Shown here piece by piece: positions 1-9,844 of a DNA stretch of 64,000 nt. Source of the DNA: Sulfuricella sp. (GTDB lineage Bacteria > Pseudomonadota > Gammaproteobacteria > Burkholderiales > Sulfuricellaceae); assembly GCA_018336195.1 (NCBI GenBank), contig JAGXQV010000142.1:1-64000 (forward strand), given 5' to 3'. The notes beneath the pieces were generated by a model that was given only the letters and a program-made list of their open reading frames with translations, had not been told where the DNA came from and did not search any database. A program made the translations under genes and the position numbers. The number at the start of each line of letters is the position of its first letter. Positions within the stretch are counted from its first letter, which is position 1.

Positions 1-97
1 CTAAAAGTCGCGGAGGTGGTATTAATAGTCTTTAATATACTTTAAAGACGCACTTGTCTGAATTAAGTGTGCCGAACCATTCCATTGGGGACTCGAC

Positions 98-2416
98 ATG
101 AATAATTTTTCCCTGGCAAAGAAGTTTCTCTTGTTGAGTATGGTCATGGTACTGGCGCTGGCCTTACAAGGATTCAATTTTTCCAGCACGCTACGCAACA
201 CCCTGACTCTGGAGAAGGAACGCATGGTGCGCCATGCCGTGGAAACTGCTTACGGCGTGCTGGAAAATTACGAAAAGCGTGCGGCGAGCGGCGAATTGAC
301 TCGTGAAATCGCTCAGGAGCGCGCCAAACAGACGATCAAGGCGATGCGTTACGACGAGCGAGAATATTTCTGGCTCAACGACATGCAACCCCGCATGGTC
401 ATGCATCCCATCAAACCGGAATTGGACGGGCAGGATCTGAGCGGCAACAAGGATCCCGCCGGCAAGCTTTTGTTCGTCGCCTTTGTGGAGGAAGTCCGTA
501 AGCACGGCGCGGGTTTCGTCACTTACCAGTGGCCCAAGCCGGGGAGTGACCACCCCATACCCAAACTCTCTTACGTCAAGGGGTTCGCGCCATGGGGGTG
601 GGTAATCGGCTCCGGAGTGTATATCGACGATATCGATACCCAGTATTGGGCCAACGTGAAGTCGCTGGTAGCCATGAGCACGGCGCTGTTGTTCCTGCTT
701 CTGGCGTTGTCGTGGTATATCGCCCGCAACATCGGTACGCGCATCGGCAAGGCGGTGACGGTTTCCGAGGCGATTTCCCAGGACAAGTTGGACAACCTTA
801 TCGAAGTCGACGGAAAAGACGAAGTCGGCCACCTGCTCGGTACTCTCCAGCACATGCAGGAAAGCCTGCTGGCGCGGATTTCCGAGGAGCGCCGCCATGC
901 CGAGGAAAATCTCCGCATTAAGCAGGCGTTGGACGTGGTTTCCAGTAGCGTCATGGTGGCCGACAATGACAGCAGGATCATTTATCTCAACCATTCCACC
1001 GAGGCGATGCTGCGCACCGGGGAAAGTGAAATCCGCAAGGCTCTCCCGGGTTTTCGCGCCACTGCCGTACTGGGAAGTAGCTTCGACAGTTTTCACAAGA
1101 CGCCTGCCCACCAGAAGAGCCTGCTGACCGGCCTGAATTCCGAGCATCGCGTGGAGATACACATTGGCGAGCGCACCTACTTTCTCATCACCAACCCGGT
1201 GCGCAACGCGCAAAACCAGCGTATCGGTTCGGTCATCGAATGGCAGGACCGCACTGTCGAGGTCGGCGTGGAAAGGGAACTGGCGGAGATCGTCCAGGCT
1301 GCCGCACAAGGCGATTTTACCCGGCGTGTCGCCCTTGAAGGCAAGGATGGCTTTTTCCATGAAATGGGCGAGGAAATCAACCTCCTCATGTATACCAGTC
1401 AATCCGGCCTGGAGGAAATCGCGCGGGTTCTGGGTGCCGTGGCCGAGGGTGATCTTACCCAAAAAATCACCAGCGACTACTGCGGATCGTTCGGCCAGTT
1501 GCGGGATTATGCCAACACGACAGTGGAAAACCTGACGCAAATGATTTTGTCGATCAAGGAAGCGGTAGACTCGATCAATACCTCGGCACGGGAAATCTCC
1601 CTAGGCAATGCCGACCTGTCGCACCGCACCGAACAGCAAAGCACCAGCCTGGACAAGACTGCGGGCAACATGGAAGAACTGACCGGCACCGTGAAGCAGA
1701 ACGCCGAGAACGCTAAGCAGGCCAACCAATTGGCTATCGGCGCATCCAGCGTTGCCGGCAAGGGGGGCACGGTGGTTGGGGAGGTGGTTCATACCATGGC
1801 CTCGATCAACGAATCGTCGCGCAAGATCGTCGATATCATTTCGGTGATCGATGGCATCGCCTTCCAGACCAACATTCTCGCCCTGAATGCCGCCGTCGAA
1901 GCGGCCCGTGCCGGCGAACAGGGGCGCGGCTTCGCGGTGGTCGCCGCGGAAGTGCGCAACCTCGCCCAGCGCTCCGCCGCCGCTGCCAAGGAGATCAAGA
2001 CCCTGATCGGCGACTCGGTGGACAAGGTGGAGAACGGCACCCAGTTGGTGGCGGAAGCTGGCCAAACAATGGACGAGATCGTCACCAGCATCAAGCGCGT
2101 CACCGACATCATGGCGGAAATCTCCGCCGCGTCGGTGGAACAAAGCTCCGGTATCGAGCAGGTGAATCACGCCATCACCCAGATGGACGACGTTACCCAG
2201 CAGAACGCCGCGCTGGTCGAAGAAGCCGCTGCCGCAACCGAATCTCTGGCAGAACAGGCGCAGAACCTGTCCGCTTCGGTGAGCGTGTTCAAGCTCGTAA
2301 CCACAGGGCTGACCGCAGTGAGCTCTCCTAAGCCTGCAGTCGAACAAACTGCCCCCGCCAAATCCAAGCCGGTCCAGGCCGCCTCCTCCGATGGCGAGGA
2401 ATGGCAGGGGTTTTAG
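98..2416 (+). CDS. Methyl-accepting chemotaxis protein with Cache, HAMP and PAS domains
   Basis: A 772-residue inner-membrane chemoreceptor that would pass ligand signals to CheA/CheW. A membrane segment lies at about residues 10-30. A single-Cache-type sensor region (about 35-185, containing EYFWLND and [10 protein letters not shown]) is followed by a second membrane segment at about 187-208 and a HAMP region. A PAS-like domain (about 274-385) and a second HAMP-like stretch precede the signalling domain. The conserved hairpin tip, [20 protein letters not shown], is near residues 595-615. The C-terminus ends EEWQGF, resembling the CheR/CheB-tethering pentapeptide (NWETF in enterobacteria). 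A purine-rich stretch (TTGGGGA) lies just before the ATG. The ligand cannot be read from the sequence. Confidence 0.93.
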   Translation: MNNFSLAKKFLLLSMVMVLALALQGFNFSSTLRNTLTLEKERMVRHAVETAYGVLENYEKRAASGELTREIAQERAKQTIKAMRYDEREYFWLNDMQPRMVMHPIKPELDGQDLSGNKDPAGKLLFVAFVEEVRKHGAGFVTYQWPKPGSDHPIPKLSYVKGFAPWGWVIGSGVYIDDIDTQYWANVKSLVAMSTALLFLLLALSWYIARNIGTRIGKAVTVSEAISQDKLDNLIEVDGKDEVGHLLGTLQHMQESLLARISEERRHAEENLRIKQALDVVSSSVMVADNDSRIIYLNHSTEAMLRTGESEIRKALPGFRATAVLGSSFDSFHKTPAHQKSLLTGLNSEHRVEIHIGERTYFLITNPVRNAQNQRIGSVIEWQDRTVEVGVERELAEIVQAAAQGDFTRRVALEGKDGFFHEMGEEINLLMYTSQSGLEEIARVLGAVAEGDLTQKITSDYCGSFGQLRDYANTTVENLTQMILSIKEAVDSINTSAREISLGNADLSHRTEQQSTSLDKTAGNMEELTGTVKQNAENAKQANQLAIGASSVAGKGGTVVGEVVHTMASINESSRKIVDIISVIDGIAFQTNILALNAAVEAARAGEQGRGFAVVAAEVRNLAQRSAAAAKEIKTLIGDSVDKVENGTQLVAEAGQTMDEIVTSIKRVTDIMAEISAASVEQSSGIEQVNHAITQMDDVTQQNAALVEEAAAATESLAEQAQNLSASVSVFKLVTTGLTAVSSPKPAVEQTAPAKSKPVQAASSDGEEWQGF

Positions 2417-2505
2417 TGCAGCCCGCCGCCAACCCGTCCCCTGGCACCCGACTTGCTTTAGTTCTAGCATCGATACTCACGTTGCCTCAACCAGGGGACA
2501 TTGCG

Positions 2506-2928
2506 ATGCATATCCTTCAATATCTGCCCGGCGGAATCCCTTCGCTGTTCGGGCTGAGCGTGATTCCCGCCGCCCAGCCCGGCAAATTGTTCGTCGTCCT
2601 GCATGACTTGCCGGAAAACCCCGGCGTCGGCGTCAGCGATGCGGTGGCGCTGGCTGCCCAGGTGGTCCTCAACGAATTCTCCGAACCGCTGGGACCGGCC
2701 GCGGTGGAAGATCTGCGCTGGATACTCAAGTTCTTCGGTGCAAAGGAGGGTGTTTCGGGTGCTTTCGACGAAGTACGGCTGGAAATCGGCGGTGACCGTT
2801 GGAGCGGATTTGCCGCGAAATTGGCCGACTGGCTGGAATTGGATCGCTCCACCTCGCACCATATCCGCCGCGAACTGGAATTACGCGGCGAGGGTATGGA
2901 AGCTTACGGGGGTTTCAATATCGACTGA
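2506..2928 (+). CDS. Conserved hypothetical protein, 140 aa
   Basis: The chosen ATG follows CAGGGGACATTGCG, a plausible ribosome-binding site. An in-frame upstream start would overlap the end of the chemoreceptor gene and add a composition-atypical leader. The protein has no signal peptide or membrane segment. It starts MHILQYLPGGIPSLFGL and has an acidic, helix-rich C-terminal half (LADWLELDRSTSHHIRREL). I do not recognise the family. It lies 90 bases after the chemoreceptor gene in the same direction and could be co-transcribed with it. Confidence 0.6.
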   Translation: MHILQYLPGGIPSLFGLSVIPAAQPGKLFVVLHDLPENPGVGVSDAVALAAQVVLNEFSEPLGPAAVEDLRWILKFFGAKEGVSGAFDEVRLEIGGDRWSGFAAKLADWLELDRSTSHHIRRELELRGEGMEAYGGFNID

Positions 2929-3032
2929 ATTGGGGAAAAGTGAGGCACGCCTCCATTGAGGGAGGCCCGTCGCGGGCCGATTACTTCGGTCGGCACTGAT
3001 CGCGCCGAGAGCGGCGCTCCCCCCGCCGTTGT
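2929..3032. repeat. Intergenic region with GC-rich palindromes
   Basis: This convergent gap holds several short inverted repeats, such as GCCTCC/GGAGGC and CCCG/CGGG. Read on the minus strand, it contains GGAGCGCCGCTCTCGGCGCGA. That resembles the arm of the dispersed palindrome at 58749-58876. It may be a degenerate repeat or a bidirectional terminator, but there is no T-tract. Confidence 0.35.
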
Positions 3033-3464
3033 TCAATGCCCGGTGCAACCCGACCCTGCTTCATCGGGCTTATTGCGGAGGAAGTCCGCGACCTTGCGGA
3101 ATGCGGCGGTGAGTTCCGTTTGCAGGGATTCTTCCACGCCGACGTCGCGCATCGCCTTGATCATGCAGGCCATCCACAGGTCGCGTTCCAGGTTGCCGAT
3201 GGGAAACGGCAGGTGGCGGTGGCGCATTTGCGGGTGGCCGTGTTTTTCCGCATAAAGCGGTGGGCCGCCGGTCCAACCGCTGAGGAACAGGAACAGCTTG
3301 TCGCGTGAGCCTTTGAGGCTGGCGGCGTGCAGGCCGCGGATCGGGGCATAGGCGGGATCGCTATCCATCAGGTCGTAAAAACGGGCGACCAGACGGCGCA
3401 CGCCTTCTTCGCCGCCGAGTCTCTGGTAGTGGGGGTTCGGAATATTCATGGCAGGCTCGCTCAA
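3033..3464 (-). CDS. glbO: Group II truncated haemoglobin
   Basis: A small cytoplasmic haem protein of 143 residues, the usual length for group II truncated haemoglobins. These proteins bind O2 or NO and are often linked to nitrosative-stress protection. Visible family features are YQRLGGEEGVRRLVARFY at the N-terminus, the LFLFLSGWTGGPPLY segment, and KHGHPQMRHRHLPFPIG carrying the probable proximal histidine. The LWMACM segment contains the tryptophan typical of group II. An alternative start is Met6 (MNIPNPHY). It sits between two chemoreceptor genes. NorE/NorF and NorQ/NorD-like genes lie within 12 kb, which fits NO handling, but that link is inference. Confidence 0.9.
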   Translation of the reverse strand: MSEPAMNIPNPHYQRLGGEEGVRRLVARFYDLMDSDPAYAPIRGLHAASLKGSRDKLFLFLSGWTGGPPLYAEKHGHPQMRHRHLPFPIGNLERDLWMACMIKAMRDVGVEESLQTELTAAFRKVADFLRNKPDEAGSGCTGH

Positions 3465-3473
3465 AAAACGCCA

Positions 3474-5117
3474 CTATACCTTGAAGCGGCTCACGGTTTC
3501 ACTTAGCGCGCTAGACAGCGTTTCCAGCTCCCGGGCGGCCAGGGCGATGGCATTCACCTCCGTATTGTTCTCCTCGGTCTTTTCGGCGACGCGGGCGACG
3601 CTGTCGGCGATTTGGCTATGCGCCGAGCTTTGCTCGCGCAGCGAATCGGTAATGGCGCTGACTTCGTCGATGACGTGATGGGCGCTGTCCTTGATGCGCA
3701 CGATGACATCCTTGACGAGCGCCACCATCCGCACGCCTTCTCCGGCGCGGGCATTGCCGTCGGCCATGCCGGCTACGGCACTGCGGGTGCCGCTCTGGAT
3801 GCTGACTATCATTTCCGTGATTTCCTGGGTCGATTGACTAGTGCGTTCGGCGAGCTTGCGCACTTCGTCGGCGACTACCGCGAAACCGCGCCCCTGCTCG
3901 CCGGCCCGAGCCGCTTCGATGGCGGCGTTCAGGGCCAGCAGGTTGGTTTGGTCGGCAATTTCCTTGATGACGCCAGCAATCGCGGAAATCTTGTCGGAGT
4001 GTTCGCCCAGCGATTCGATGTGCCGCGTGGAATGGTTCACCGCTTCGGCGATTTTCGCCATTTCCTGAGTGGCGTCATCCACCACTTTCAGACCGGTTTC
4101 CGAAATATCCCCGGATTTGCGCGACGAGGCATGGGTTTCATTGGCGTTATCGGTGATCTGCTCGATCCCTACCGAAATCTCCTCTACGGCGGCAGCCATC
4201 GACTGGGTAGCGTCGTGCTGTTGCGCGGAACGTTCCGCAACGCGCGCCGAGGAAGCGGAAAGCTGGGCTGCTTCGTTCGCCAGCCTTGCCACCCCGTCGT
4301 TGACGCGCAGGATCACGTGCAAAAGGCTGGACTGCATGGCCTTCATGGCGGCCAGCAGACTGGTGGTGTCACCGGGCTTGGTATCAACCCGCACGGTTAG
4401 GTCGAAATCGGCAATGGCCTGGGCGATTTGTGCGGCATATTCCGGCTCCCCACCGAGGCTGCCCAGCAGGCTGCGGATGATCGCCGCCGCGACTACCATG
4501 CCGGCGCCCAGCGAAGCTGCAAGGATCGCCAGCAGCAGCACGCTGGCGGACCGGATGCGCCCCTTTGCCTGATCCTCGTCGTCGGTGTTGCGCTTGTTGG
4601 TCATTTCCACCACCTGGTCGATGGCTTTGCGATGCAGTTCGTAAGCCAATTCCATCCGTTTCAGCGCCATTCCGGCGACTTCCGCGTCGCTTTTTTGCAA
4701 GGCCGGGATGAATTCGTCGAAAGCGGTTTTATAGAAGGCCATCGCCGGTTCGTGGCCCTGTGTGAGGAAAATGTCGGCCAACGGACTTTCCAGCCCTTCC
4801 TTGAGCCAGAATTCGTGACGGGTATCGTAATCGGCCTTGAGAGCCTTGAAGCGCTCGACCAACTTGTCCAGTTCGGGCTTGCCGGCATCGCGCATTTGCA
4901 GGCTGACTAGGTAGGATTCGAGGATGTATTCGGGCGGCGGCAGAATATCGGCGATCAGATCCTTGCCCTGTACGATGCGCTGATAAAGAGGGCCGTTGAC
5001 CTTGAGATCGTTGAGGGTCTTGAAAGACCAGCCCCCGTAAACGATGAAACCCAGTGCAAAGACTCCAATCAACACGACAAAACGATGGGACAACTTGAGA
5101 TTGCTGATGATGCTCAT
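3474..5117 (-). CDS. Methyl-accepting chemotaxis protein with large periplasmic helical domain
   Basis: A 547-residue chemoreceptor. Membrane segment 1 is at about residues 11-31. It is followed by a ~155-residue periplasmic region rich in helix-forming residues, resembling a four-helix-bundle sensor. Membrane segment 2 is at about 190-213 ([23 protein letters not shown]). A HAMP-like linker leads to the signalling domain with the invariant tip [20 protein letters not shown] near residues 392-412. It lacks a CheR pentapeptide (it ends SRFKV), unlike the receptor at 98-2416, so it may depend on that receptor for adaptation. Its ligand is unknown. Confidence 0.92.
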   Translation of the reverse strand: MSIISNLKLSHRFVVLIGVFALGFIVYGGWSFKTLNDLKVNGPLYQRIVQGKDLIADILPPPEYILESYLVSLQMRDAGKPELDKLVERFKALKADYDTRHEFWLKEGLESPLADIFLTQGHEPAMAFYKTAFDEFIPALQKSDAEVAGMALKRMELAYELHRKAIDQVVEMTNKRNTDDEDQAKGRIRSASVLLLAILAASLGAGMVVAAAIIRSLLGSLGGEPEYAAQIAQAIADFDLTVRVDTKPGDTTSLLAAMKAMQSSLLHVILRVNDGVARLANEAAQLSASSARVAERSAQQHDATQSMAAAVEEISVGIEQITDNANETHASSRKSGDISETGLKVVDDATQEMAKIAEAVNHSTRHIESLGEHSDKISAIAGVIKEIADQTNLLALNAAIEAARAGEQGRGFAVVADEVRKLAERTSQSTQEITEMIVSIQSGTRSAVAGMADGNARAGEGVRMVALVKDVIVRIKDSAHHVIDEVSAITDSLREQSSAHSQIADSVARVAEKTEENNTEVNAIALAARELETLSSALSETVSRFKV

Positions 5118-5275
5118 AGGTTGGTTCGCCTCTTTAGACGTTGCCGGAAATCGGTAACCCTTACAACAAGCAGGTTATATGCCCGTCACGATGGCAGAGT
5201 CGGAAACTCCGGTAATTGCTTTCGTAACCCCGCGCCAGCTTATATTATGTGGATAACTCCTTTTCTCGACGCGCC

Positions 5276-6082
5276 ATGGATATTACTGCCGACACCCCTT
5301 ACCTTATCGAAACCATGCCCTATTTTGAGGCGGTGGGCGATGAAATCGCCCTGTTTGAAGCCGCTTACCAGAGCCGGATACCCGTTTTGCTGAAAGGCCC
5401 GACCGGCTGCGGCAAGACCCGTTTTATGGAATACATGGCATGGCGTCTGAAGCGCCCGCTGATTACGGTATCCTGCCACGACGACCTGAGTGCCGCCGAT
5501 CTGGTGGGGCGCTATCTCATCACCGCCAACGAAACCGTGTGGGTGGACGGCCCGCTGGCGCGCGCGGTGCGCTGCGGCGGCATCTGCTACCTGGATGAAG
5601 TGGTCGAGGCGCGCAAGGACACCACGGTGGTGATCCACCCGCTCGCCGACGACCGGCGCATCCTGCCCATGGAAAAGCGCGGCGAAGTGCTGCGCGCCCC
5701 GCCCGAATTCGTCCTGGCCATGTCCTACAACCCCGGCTACCAGAGTGTTCTGAAGGAATTGAAACAGAGCACCCGCCAGCGTTTCGTCGCCATCGAGTTC
5801 GACTATCCCGCAGCGACGCTGGAACAGAAGATCGTCTGCGCGGAAACCGGCCTGGATGCCGCGACCGCCGAAAAATTGGTGCACCTCGCCGGCCTGACCC
5901 GCAACCTCAAACACAACGGCCTCGACGAAGGCGCCTCGACGCGCCTGCTGGTGCACGCCGGCAAGCTCATGGCGCGCGGGATTGCGCCGCGCACGGCGTG
6001 CCAGGGGGCGATTGCGCAAGCGCTCACCGACGAACCGGAAATGCTGGCGGCGCTCAATGAACTCATCACCGCCGTTTTCTAA
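5276..6082 (+). CDS. MoxR-family AAA+ ATPase of the CbbQ/NirQ/NorQ group
   Basis: A 268-residue AAA+ ATPase. Proteins of this group pair with a VWA protein to activate or remodel a metalloenzyme: RuBisCO for CbbQ/CbbO, nitric oxide reductase for NorQ/NorD. Walker A is GPTGCGKT (residues 41-48). Walker B is ICYLDE (D107/E108). Further motifs are the [14 protein letters not shown] segment, AMSYNPGYQ and STRQRF, all characteristic of the group. I chose ATG 5276 (MDITADTPY); an in-frame upstream start would add nine residues. The VWA partner starts 21 bases downstream. No RuBisCO or norCB genes are in the window, so the client enzyme is unresolved. Confidence 0.88.
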   Translation: MDITADTPYLIETMPYFEAVGDEIALFEAAYQSRIPVLLKGPTGCGKTRFMEYMAWRLKRPLITVSCHDDLSAADLVGRYLITANETVWVDGPLARAVRCGGICYLDEVVEARKDTTVVIHPLADDRRILPMEKRGEVLRAPPEFVLAMSYNPGYQSVLKELKQSTRQRFVAIEFDYPAATLEQKIVCAETGLDAATAEKLVHLAGLTRNLKHNGLDEGASTRLLVHAGKLMARGIAPRTACQGAIAQALTDEPEMLAALNELITAVF

Positions 6083-6103
6083 ACGGCTGAACCGCGCCGG
6101 GCG

Positions 6104-8206
6104 ATGCCCATGAGTCATACAGACGACGGCGAAATCGACCTGCCGTTCAGCGCCGCCCAACTCGACGCCGTTCTCAACGAATATATTCCCGCCACCACCT
6201 GGGAAGAAGTCGCGGCGGAGTTGGCGTTGCTCGGTCGCACGCAGCAGGAATTCGTCCTTGAATGGTGTTTCGTGCTGGCGGGCAACAACGCCACGCTGGC
6301 CTTCGGCTGGGGACGGAAGGCCACTGCGGCGTTCGCCTGCATGGGAGAAACCGACATCGAGCGCTGGCTGATCCGCGCCATGGACGTGTACGACAAGCAG
6401 GGCTTGTCGCGCGCTTTCAACATCCTCAATCATCCCGACCGTTTTGCCGTGGAAATCCAGGCCGAAGCGCGTCGTCTGGCGCTCCCCGAAGCTTTGGGCG
6501 TACTCGAACTGTTCGTCTGCGGACTGGCCGGACGCACCTTCAAAATTGCGGAAGGCGACGCCGCCTACACCGACAGCGAGACCTTCTTCCTGCCCGCGAG
6601 CATCGAATTCTTTCCCCGCAAGGAAGACAATTTCCTGCTCTATAAAGGCATGGTGGCGCACTTGTGGGCGCAGGTGCGTTTCGGCACCTACACGGTGGAC
6701 TGGCTGGAGCGGGTAAGCGCCTATCCCGACCCCGAACGCGCCCTGGCGTGGCTCCACGCCCTCGAAGCGCAGCGCCTCGAATACCGTCTGCGCAAGCTGT
6801 TCAGCGGGCTGCTCAACGATCTCGACCAACGGCTTGGTGTCCCCTCTTTTTCCTTGCCCCCAGCGCTTCTCGAACTCCTTGCGGAGCCGGGAGCCGGGGT
6901 GACGGCAAGCCTGGATCTGCTGGAAGAAGTGCTGGATCACGAACCTCCGACCTTGCCCCCCTACATCGGCCTACTCAAGCCCGAATTGGTACGACAGGCC
7001 ATGCAGGCGCGCCTGCCGCGCGAGAAGGAGGCTCTCGCCAAGGTACTGGGGAAATGGCTGGACGAAATCCAGCCGCGTCGCGCCGATACGCCACCTCCGC
7101 AGTTTAGTGCCGCCCTGGCCGGAGAACGGGAAAACTCGCCCCGCCTCGACATCACCATCACCCTCGACGGCAAGCCGCTCGCCCCACCCGACAAGGTGCG
7201 CGAACTGCTGAGTTCCATCGCCCTCGACCTGGGCGAGATACCCCCGGAATACTTGGTGCCCGCCGGCCCCGGCGACAGCAACCCGGACACCGCCAATGCG
7301 GAGAAGAAAGCCGTTTCGGGCAGTCCCACCCGCGACGCCGTCACCTACCCCGAGTGGGATCACGAGCGGCGCAGCTACCGCAAGGAATGGTGCGTGGTGC
7401 GCGAAAAACCGCTGTCCCCGCAGGGAGACGCTTTCGTACAGCAGACGCTGACCAAATACAGCGGCAAGATCCATCAGTTCAAACGCGCCTTCGAAATGCT
7501 GCGTGGCGAAGAGCGCACCCTGAAGCGTCAACAAAACGGCGACGACATCGATTTCGACGCCTTGGTCGATGCCTACGCCGACCTGCGCTGCGGTCGCGAA
7601 CTCAGCGAACACGTCTTCACCCGCCGCCTGAAAGTGGAGCGCAACCTGGCCTTGATGCTGATGGTGGACATGAGCGGCTCGACCAAGGGACACATCAACG
7701 ACACCGAACGCGAAGCACTGGTGCTGCTGTGCGAAGCGCTGGAACGGCTGGGCGACCGTTACGCCATTTACGGGTTTTCCGGGATGACCCGCCTCAACTG
7801 CGAGATTTATCCCATCAAGGAATTTCAGGAACCCTACGGCGACACGGTACGGCGGCGCATCGAAGCGATCACCCCGCGCGACTACACGCGCATGGGTGTC
7901 GCCATCCGCCATCTCAGCCAACGCCTCAACCAGGTGGATGCACGGGTGCGCCTGCTCATCACCCTCTCCGACGGCAAGCCCGACGATTTCCAGGATAACT
8001 ACCGCGGCGCCTACGGCATCGAGGATACCCGCATGGCGCTGCTGGAAGCCAAGCGCTCCGGCATCCACCCCTTTTGCATCACCATCGACCGCGAAGGTCC
8101 GCAGTACCTGCCGCACATGTATGGCGCGGTGAACTATGCGGTGATCGACGACGTGAAGCGCCTCCCCCTCAAAATCGCCGATATCTACCGCAAGCTCACT
8201 ACCTGA
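6104..8206 (+). CDS. VWA-domain protein of the NorD/CbbO family
   Basis: A 700-residue partner of the preceding ATPase. The C-terminal third is a von Willebrand A domain with a MIDAS motif, DMSGST (D522, S524, S526). Further metal-site residues lie in TPRDYTRMG and TLSDGKPDD. The N-terminal ~480 residues are an all-helical region typical of CbbO/NorD proteins. In known systems the VWA protein bridges the AAA+ ring and the client enzyme through the metal site. Two in-frame ATGs (6104 and 6110) are possible. Length and domain layout fit both the NorD and CbbO groups. The norEF genes at 13.8-14.6 kb lean towards the NO-reductase role, but this is not decisive. Confidence 0.87.
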   Translation: MPMSHTDDGEIDLPFSAAQLDAVLNEYIPATTWEEVAAELALLGRTQQEFVLEWCFVLAGNNATLAFGWGRKATAAFACMGETDIERWLIRAMDVYDKQGLSRAFNILNHPDRFAVEIQAEARRLALPEALGVLELFVCGLAGRTFKIAEGDAAYTDSETFFLPASIEFFPRKEDNFLLYKGMVAHLWAQVRFGTYTVDWLERVSAYPDPERALAWLHALEAQRLEYRLRKLFSGLLNDLDQRLGVPSFSLPPALLELLAEPGAGVTASLDLLEEVLDHEPPTLPPYIGLLKPELVRQAMQARLPREKEALAKVLGKWLDEIQPRRADTPPPQFSAALAGERENSPRLDITITLDGKPLAPPDKVRELLSSIALDLGEIPPEYLVPAGPGDSNPDTANAEKKAVSGSPTRDAVTYPEWDHERRSYRKEWCVVREKPLSPQGDAFVQQTLTKYSGKIHQFKRAFEMLRGEERTLKRQQNGDDIDFDALVDAYADLRCGRELSEHVFTRRLKVERNLALMLMVDMSGSTKGHINDTEREALVLLCEALERLGDRYAIYGFSGMTRLNCEIYPIKEFQEPYGDTVRRRIEAITPRDYTRMGVAIRHLSQRLNQVDARVRLLITLSDGKPDDFQDNYRGAYGIEDTRMALLEAKRSGIHPFCITIDREGPQYLPHMYGAVNYAVIDDVKRLPLKIADIYRKLTT

Positions 8207-8287
8207 TCGGTCTCCTGAAACACGCCGTTGGCGCCGCTGGGCTATACTTCATTGCATAAAGAACCCGGCTTGGAGTAGGAACTTAGC

Positions 8288-8482
8288 ATGGCCAATAAAA
8301 CCCTCGGAACCCGCCAGAAAATGGTGTTTCGGCTGCCGCAAAGCCAGGCGCCGCGCAATCCTTTGGTCGCGCTGGCCAAGCAGCGCAAGGCCGGCCCCCA
8401 TGAGAAAACCAAGGGGGCACAACGCCGTCAGGCCAACGTGCTGCTTGCCAAGCTGTTGGGTGAAGTGGCAGAAGAGAAATAA
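8288..8482 (+). CDS. Small basic conserved protein, 64 aa
   Basis: A short, strongly basic protein (MANKTLGTRQKMVFRLPQ) rich in Lys, Arg and Gln, without a signal peptide. A reasonable ribosome-binding site (GGAGTAGGAAC) precedes the ATG. It stands alone between the VWA gene and a convergent GST gene. Its composition suggests nucleic-acid or ribosome contact, but no domain is recognised. Confidence 0.6.
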   Translation: MANKTLGTRQKMVFRLPQSQAPRNPLVALAKQRKAGPHEKTKGAQRRQANVLLAKLLGEVAEEK

Positions 8483-8491
8483 AGCAGTTTT

Positions 8492-9157
8492 TCAGCTAGC
8501 GCCCAAACGTCGCACCAACTCCGAATTGCGCGCCTTGAGGAATCCCAGGAGCTTTTCCGGGTAATCGGCGGCCACCGCCTGCTGTACCGATGGCCGCACC
8601 GCTAGAGCCTGCCGCCAGGCACGGACCTTGGGGGTCTCGGCGAAGATGCCGAGATCGGCGTAGCGGTCGTAAACCTCGAAATAGCGGAAGATCGGTCCAA
8701 ACGCCGCATCCACCAGGGAGAAACGCTCGCCGGCGAAATACGGGCCGTCTCCCAGCACGTTTTCCAATATCCCGAACCTGCCCTGCAATTCCTTGCGTTT
8801 GGCATCCAGGCTGGCTTCATCCTGAGCGGTGTTGAGTTCCCACAGGGTCATCAGCAGGGCCGAGCCGAACTCGATCCAGGCACGGTGCTTGGCGCGCGCC
8901 AGCGCGTCGGCGGGATGCAGGCGCGGCTCAATGGTTTCGTCGAGATATTCGCAGATCACCGCCGACTCGAAGATCACTTCGCCGTCCACTTGCAGGAGCG
9001 GCACCTTGCCCAGCGGGGAAATCTGGCGAAACCACTCGGGCGGCTCGGCGAGATTGATACTGGTGCGCTCGAAGGGGGCATGCTTTTCAAGCAGGGTAAT
9101 CACTGCCCGTTGCACGTAGGGGCAGATTTCATGGCTGACGAGGTGGAGTTTGGGCAT
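8492..9157 (-). CDS. Glutathione S-transferase family protein
   Basis: A cytosolic protein of 221 residues. The N-terminal thioredoxin-fold half begins PKLHLVSHEICPYVQRAVI, so the G-site region carries a CPYV motif. The conserved cis-proline segment GKVPLLQVDGEVIFESAVI and the SNAIL/TRAP-like region (ESAVICEYLDE) follow. The C-terminal helical domain runs from about residue 85. The Cys-Pro-Tyr start suggests an omega-like or beta-like glutathione transferase acting by thiol transfer or glutathione lyase chemistry. The substrate is unknown. Confidence 0.9.
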   Translation of the reverse strand: MPKLHLVSHEICPYVQRAVITLLEKHAPFERTSINLAEPPEWFRQISPLGKVPLLQVDGEVIFESAVICEYLDETIEPRLHPADALARAKHRAWIEFGSALLMTLWELNTAQDEASLDAKRKELQGRFGILENVLGDGPYFAGERFSLVDAAFGPIFRYFEVYDRYADLGIFAETPKVRAWRQALAVRPSVQQAVAADYPEKLLGFLKARNSELVRRLGAS

Positions 9158-9172
9158 GATTTTTCCTGGGGA

Positions 9173-9844
9173 TTATTGTTTGTAAAGGGTGACCGGCGTT
9201 TTGACCGGCAGGGTTCTGGAACAAAAATAACCTTGGTTCTTGGGCTGACAGGATTCGATCCGCAACGTCGCCGCCGTGGGCGACAGCGTCAGGGTGGCGA
9301 ATTGCAGCAGATAGGCGTCATCCTCGACCAGGGACACCACGCCACCATCCAGGGTTCCCTGGAAAATCAGGCCGGTTCGCACGTTGGTCAGGGTCAGGCT
9401 GTTACCCACTACGTTGAGCATATATTTCAGGCCTTTCGGCTCGTTTACCCAAAGTCCATTGTAGTCGATGGCAGAAGCTGGCGATGTCGGGAGCGGCGTG
9501 GCGCGGGCCAGCGACATTTCCCAACCACCGTCGGAATTGAGCGTCACGGTGACGTTTTGCAGCGTCGAACCGTTGATGTCCAAGGCCGGAAACGTGGCGA
9601 TCCCGGTGTTGCTGTCGAAGCTCACGAACGGGTGTTCGGCCCCGTTGCTGTCGACACCCGGCGTAGCGGCGTCCACCGTCCAGCTCCCATCGTTGCGCAA
9701 GGTCAGGGTGAGATTGGAAAAGATCGCGCCGTCGATCGACACATTTTTGACGAACAGGCGTCCATCGCCGGGGGAATAAGTGTTCACCGAGGCCGCAGCG
9801 ACAAGGGGGAAAAACGCCAGGATCAGCGATAACAAAATTTTCAT
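9173..9844 (-). CDS. Secreted hypothetical protein, 223 aa
   Basis: An exported protein with a clear signal peptide (MKILLSLILAFFPLVAAAS, cleavage near residue 18). The mature part is beta-rich. It contains two related segments (LTLRNDGSWTVDA and VTLNSDGGWEMSLA), suggesting an internal duplication. Two cysteines near the C-terminus (ESCQPKNQGYFCSRT) could form a disulphide. No known family was recognised. It is transcribed towards the GST gene, with 15 bases between the two genes. Confidence 0.7.
   Translation of the reverse strand: MKILLSLILAFFPLVAAASVNTYSPGDGRLFVKNVSIDGAIFSNLTLTLRNDGSWTVDAATPGVDSNGAEHPFVSFDSNTGIATFPALDINGSTLQNVTVTLNSDGGWEMSLARATPLPTSPASAIDYNGLWVNEPKGLKYMLNVVGNSLTLTNVRTGLIFQGTLDGGVVSLVEDDAYLLQFATLTLSPTAATLRIESCQPKNQGYFCSRTLPVKTPVTLYKQ

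Noticed and set aside
43-76. Sigma-28-like promoter upstream of the first chemoreceptor (TAAAG and GCCGAA)
   Set aside because: The two elements are 28 bases apart, about nine too many for a sigma-28 promoter.
191-1540. Long minus-strand reading frame antisense to the first chemoreceptor
   Set aside because: It has no family similarity, and its length follows from the GC-rich codon pattern of the real gene. The same applies to many other long antisense frames, e.g. 27474-28847 and 33834-35252.
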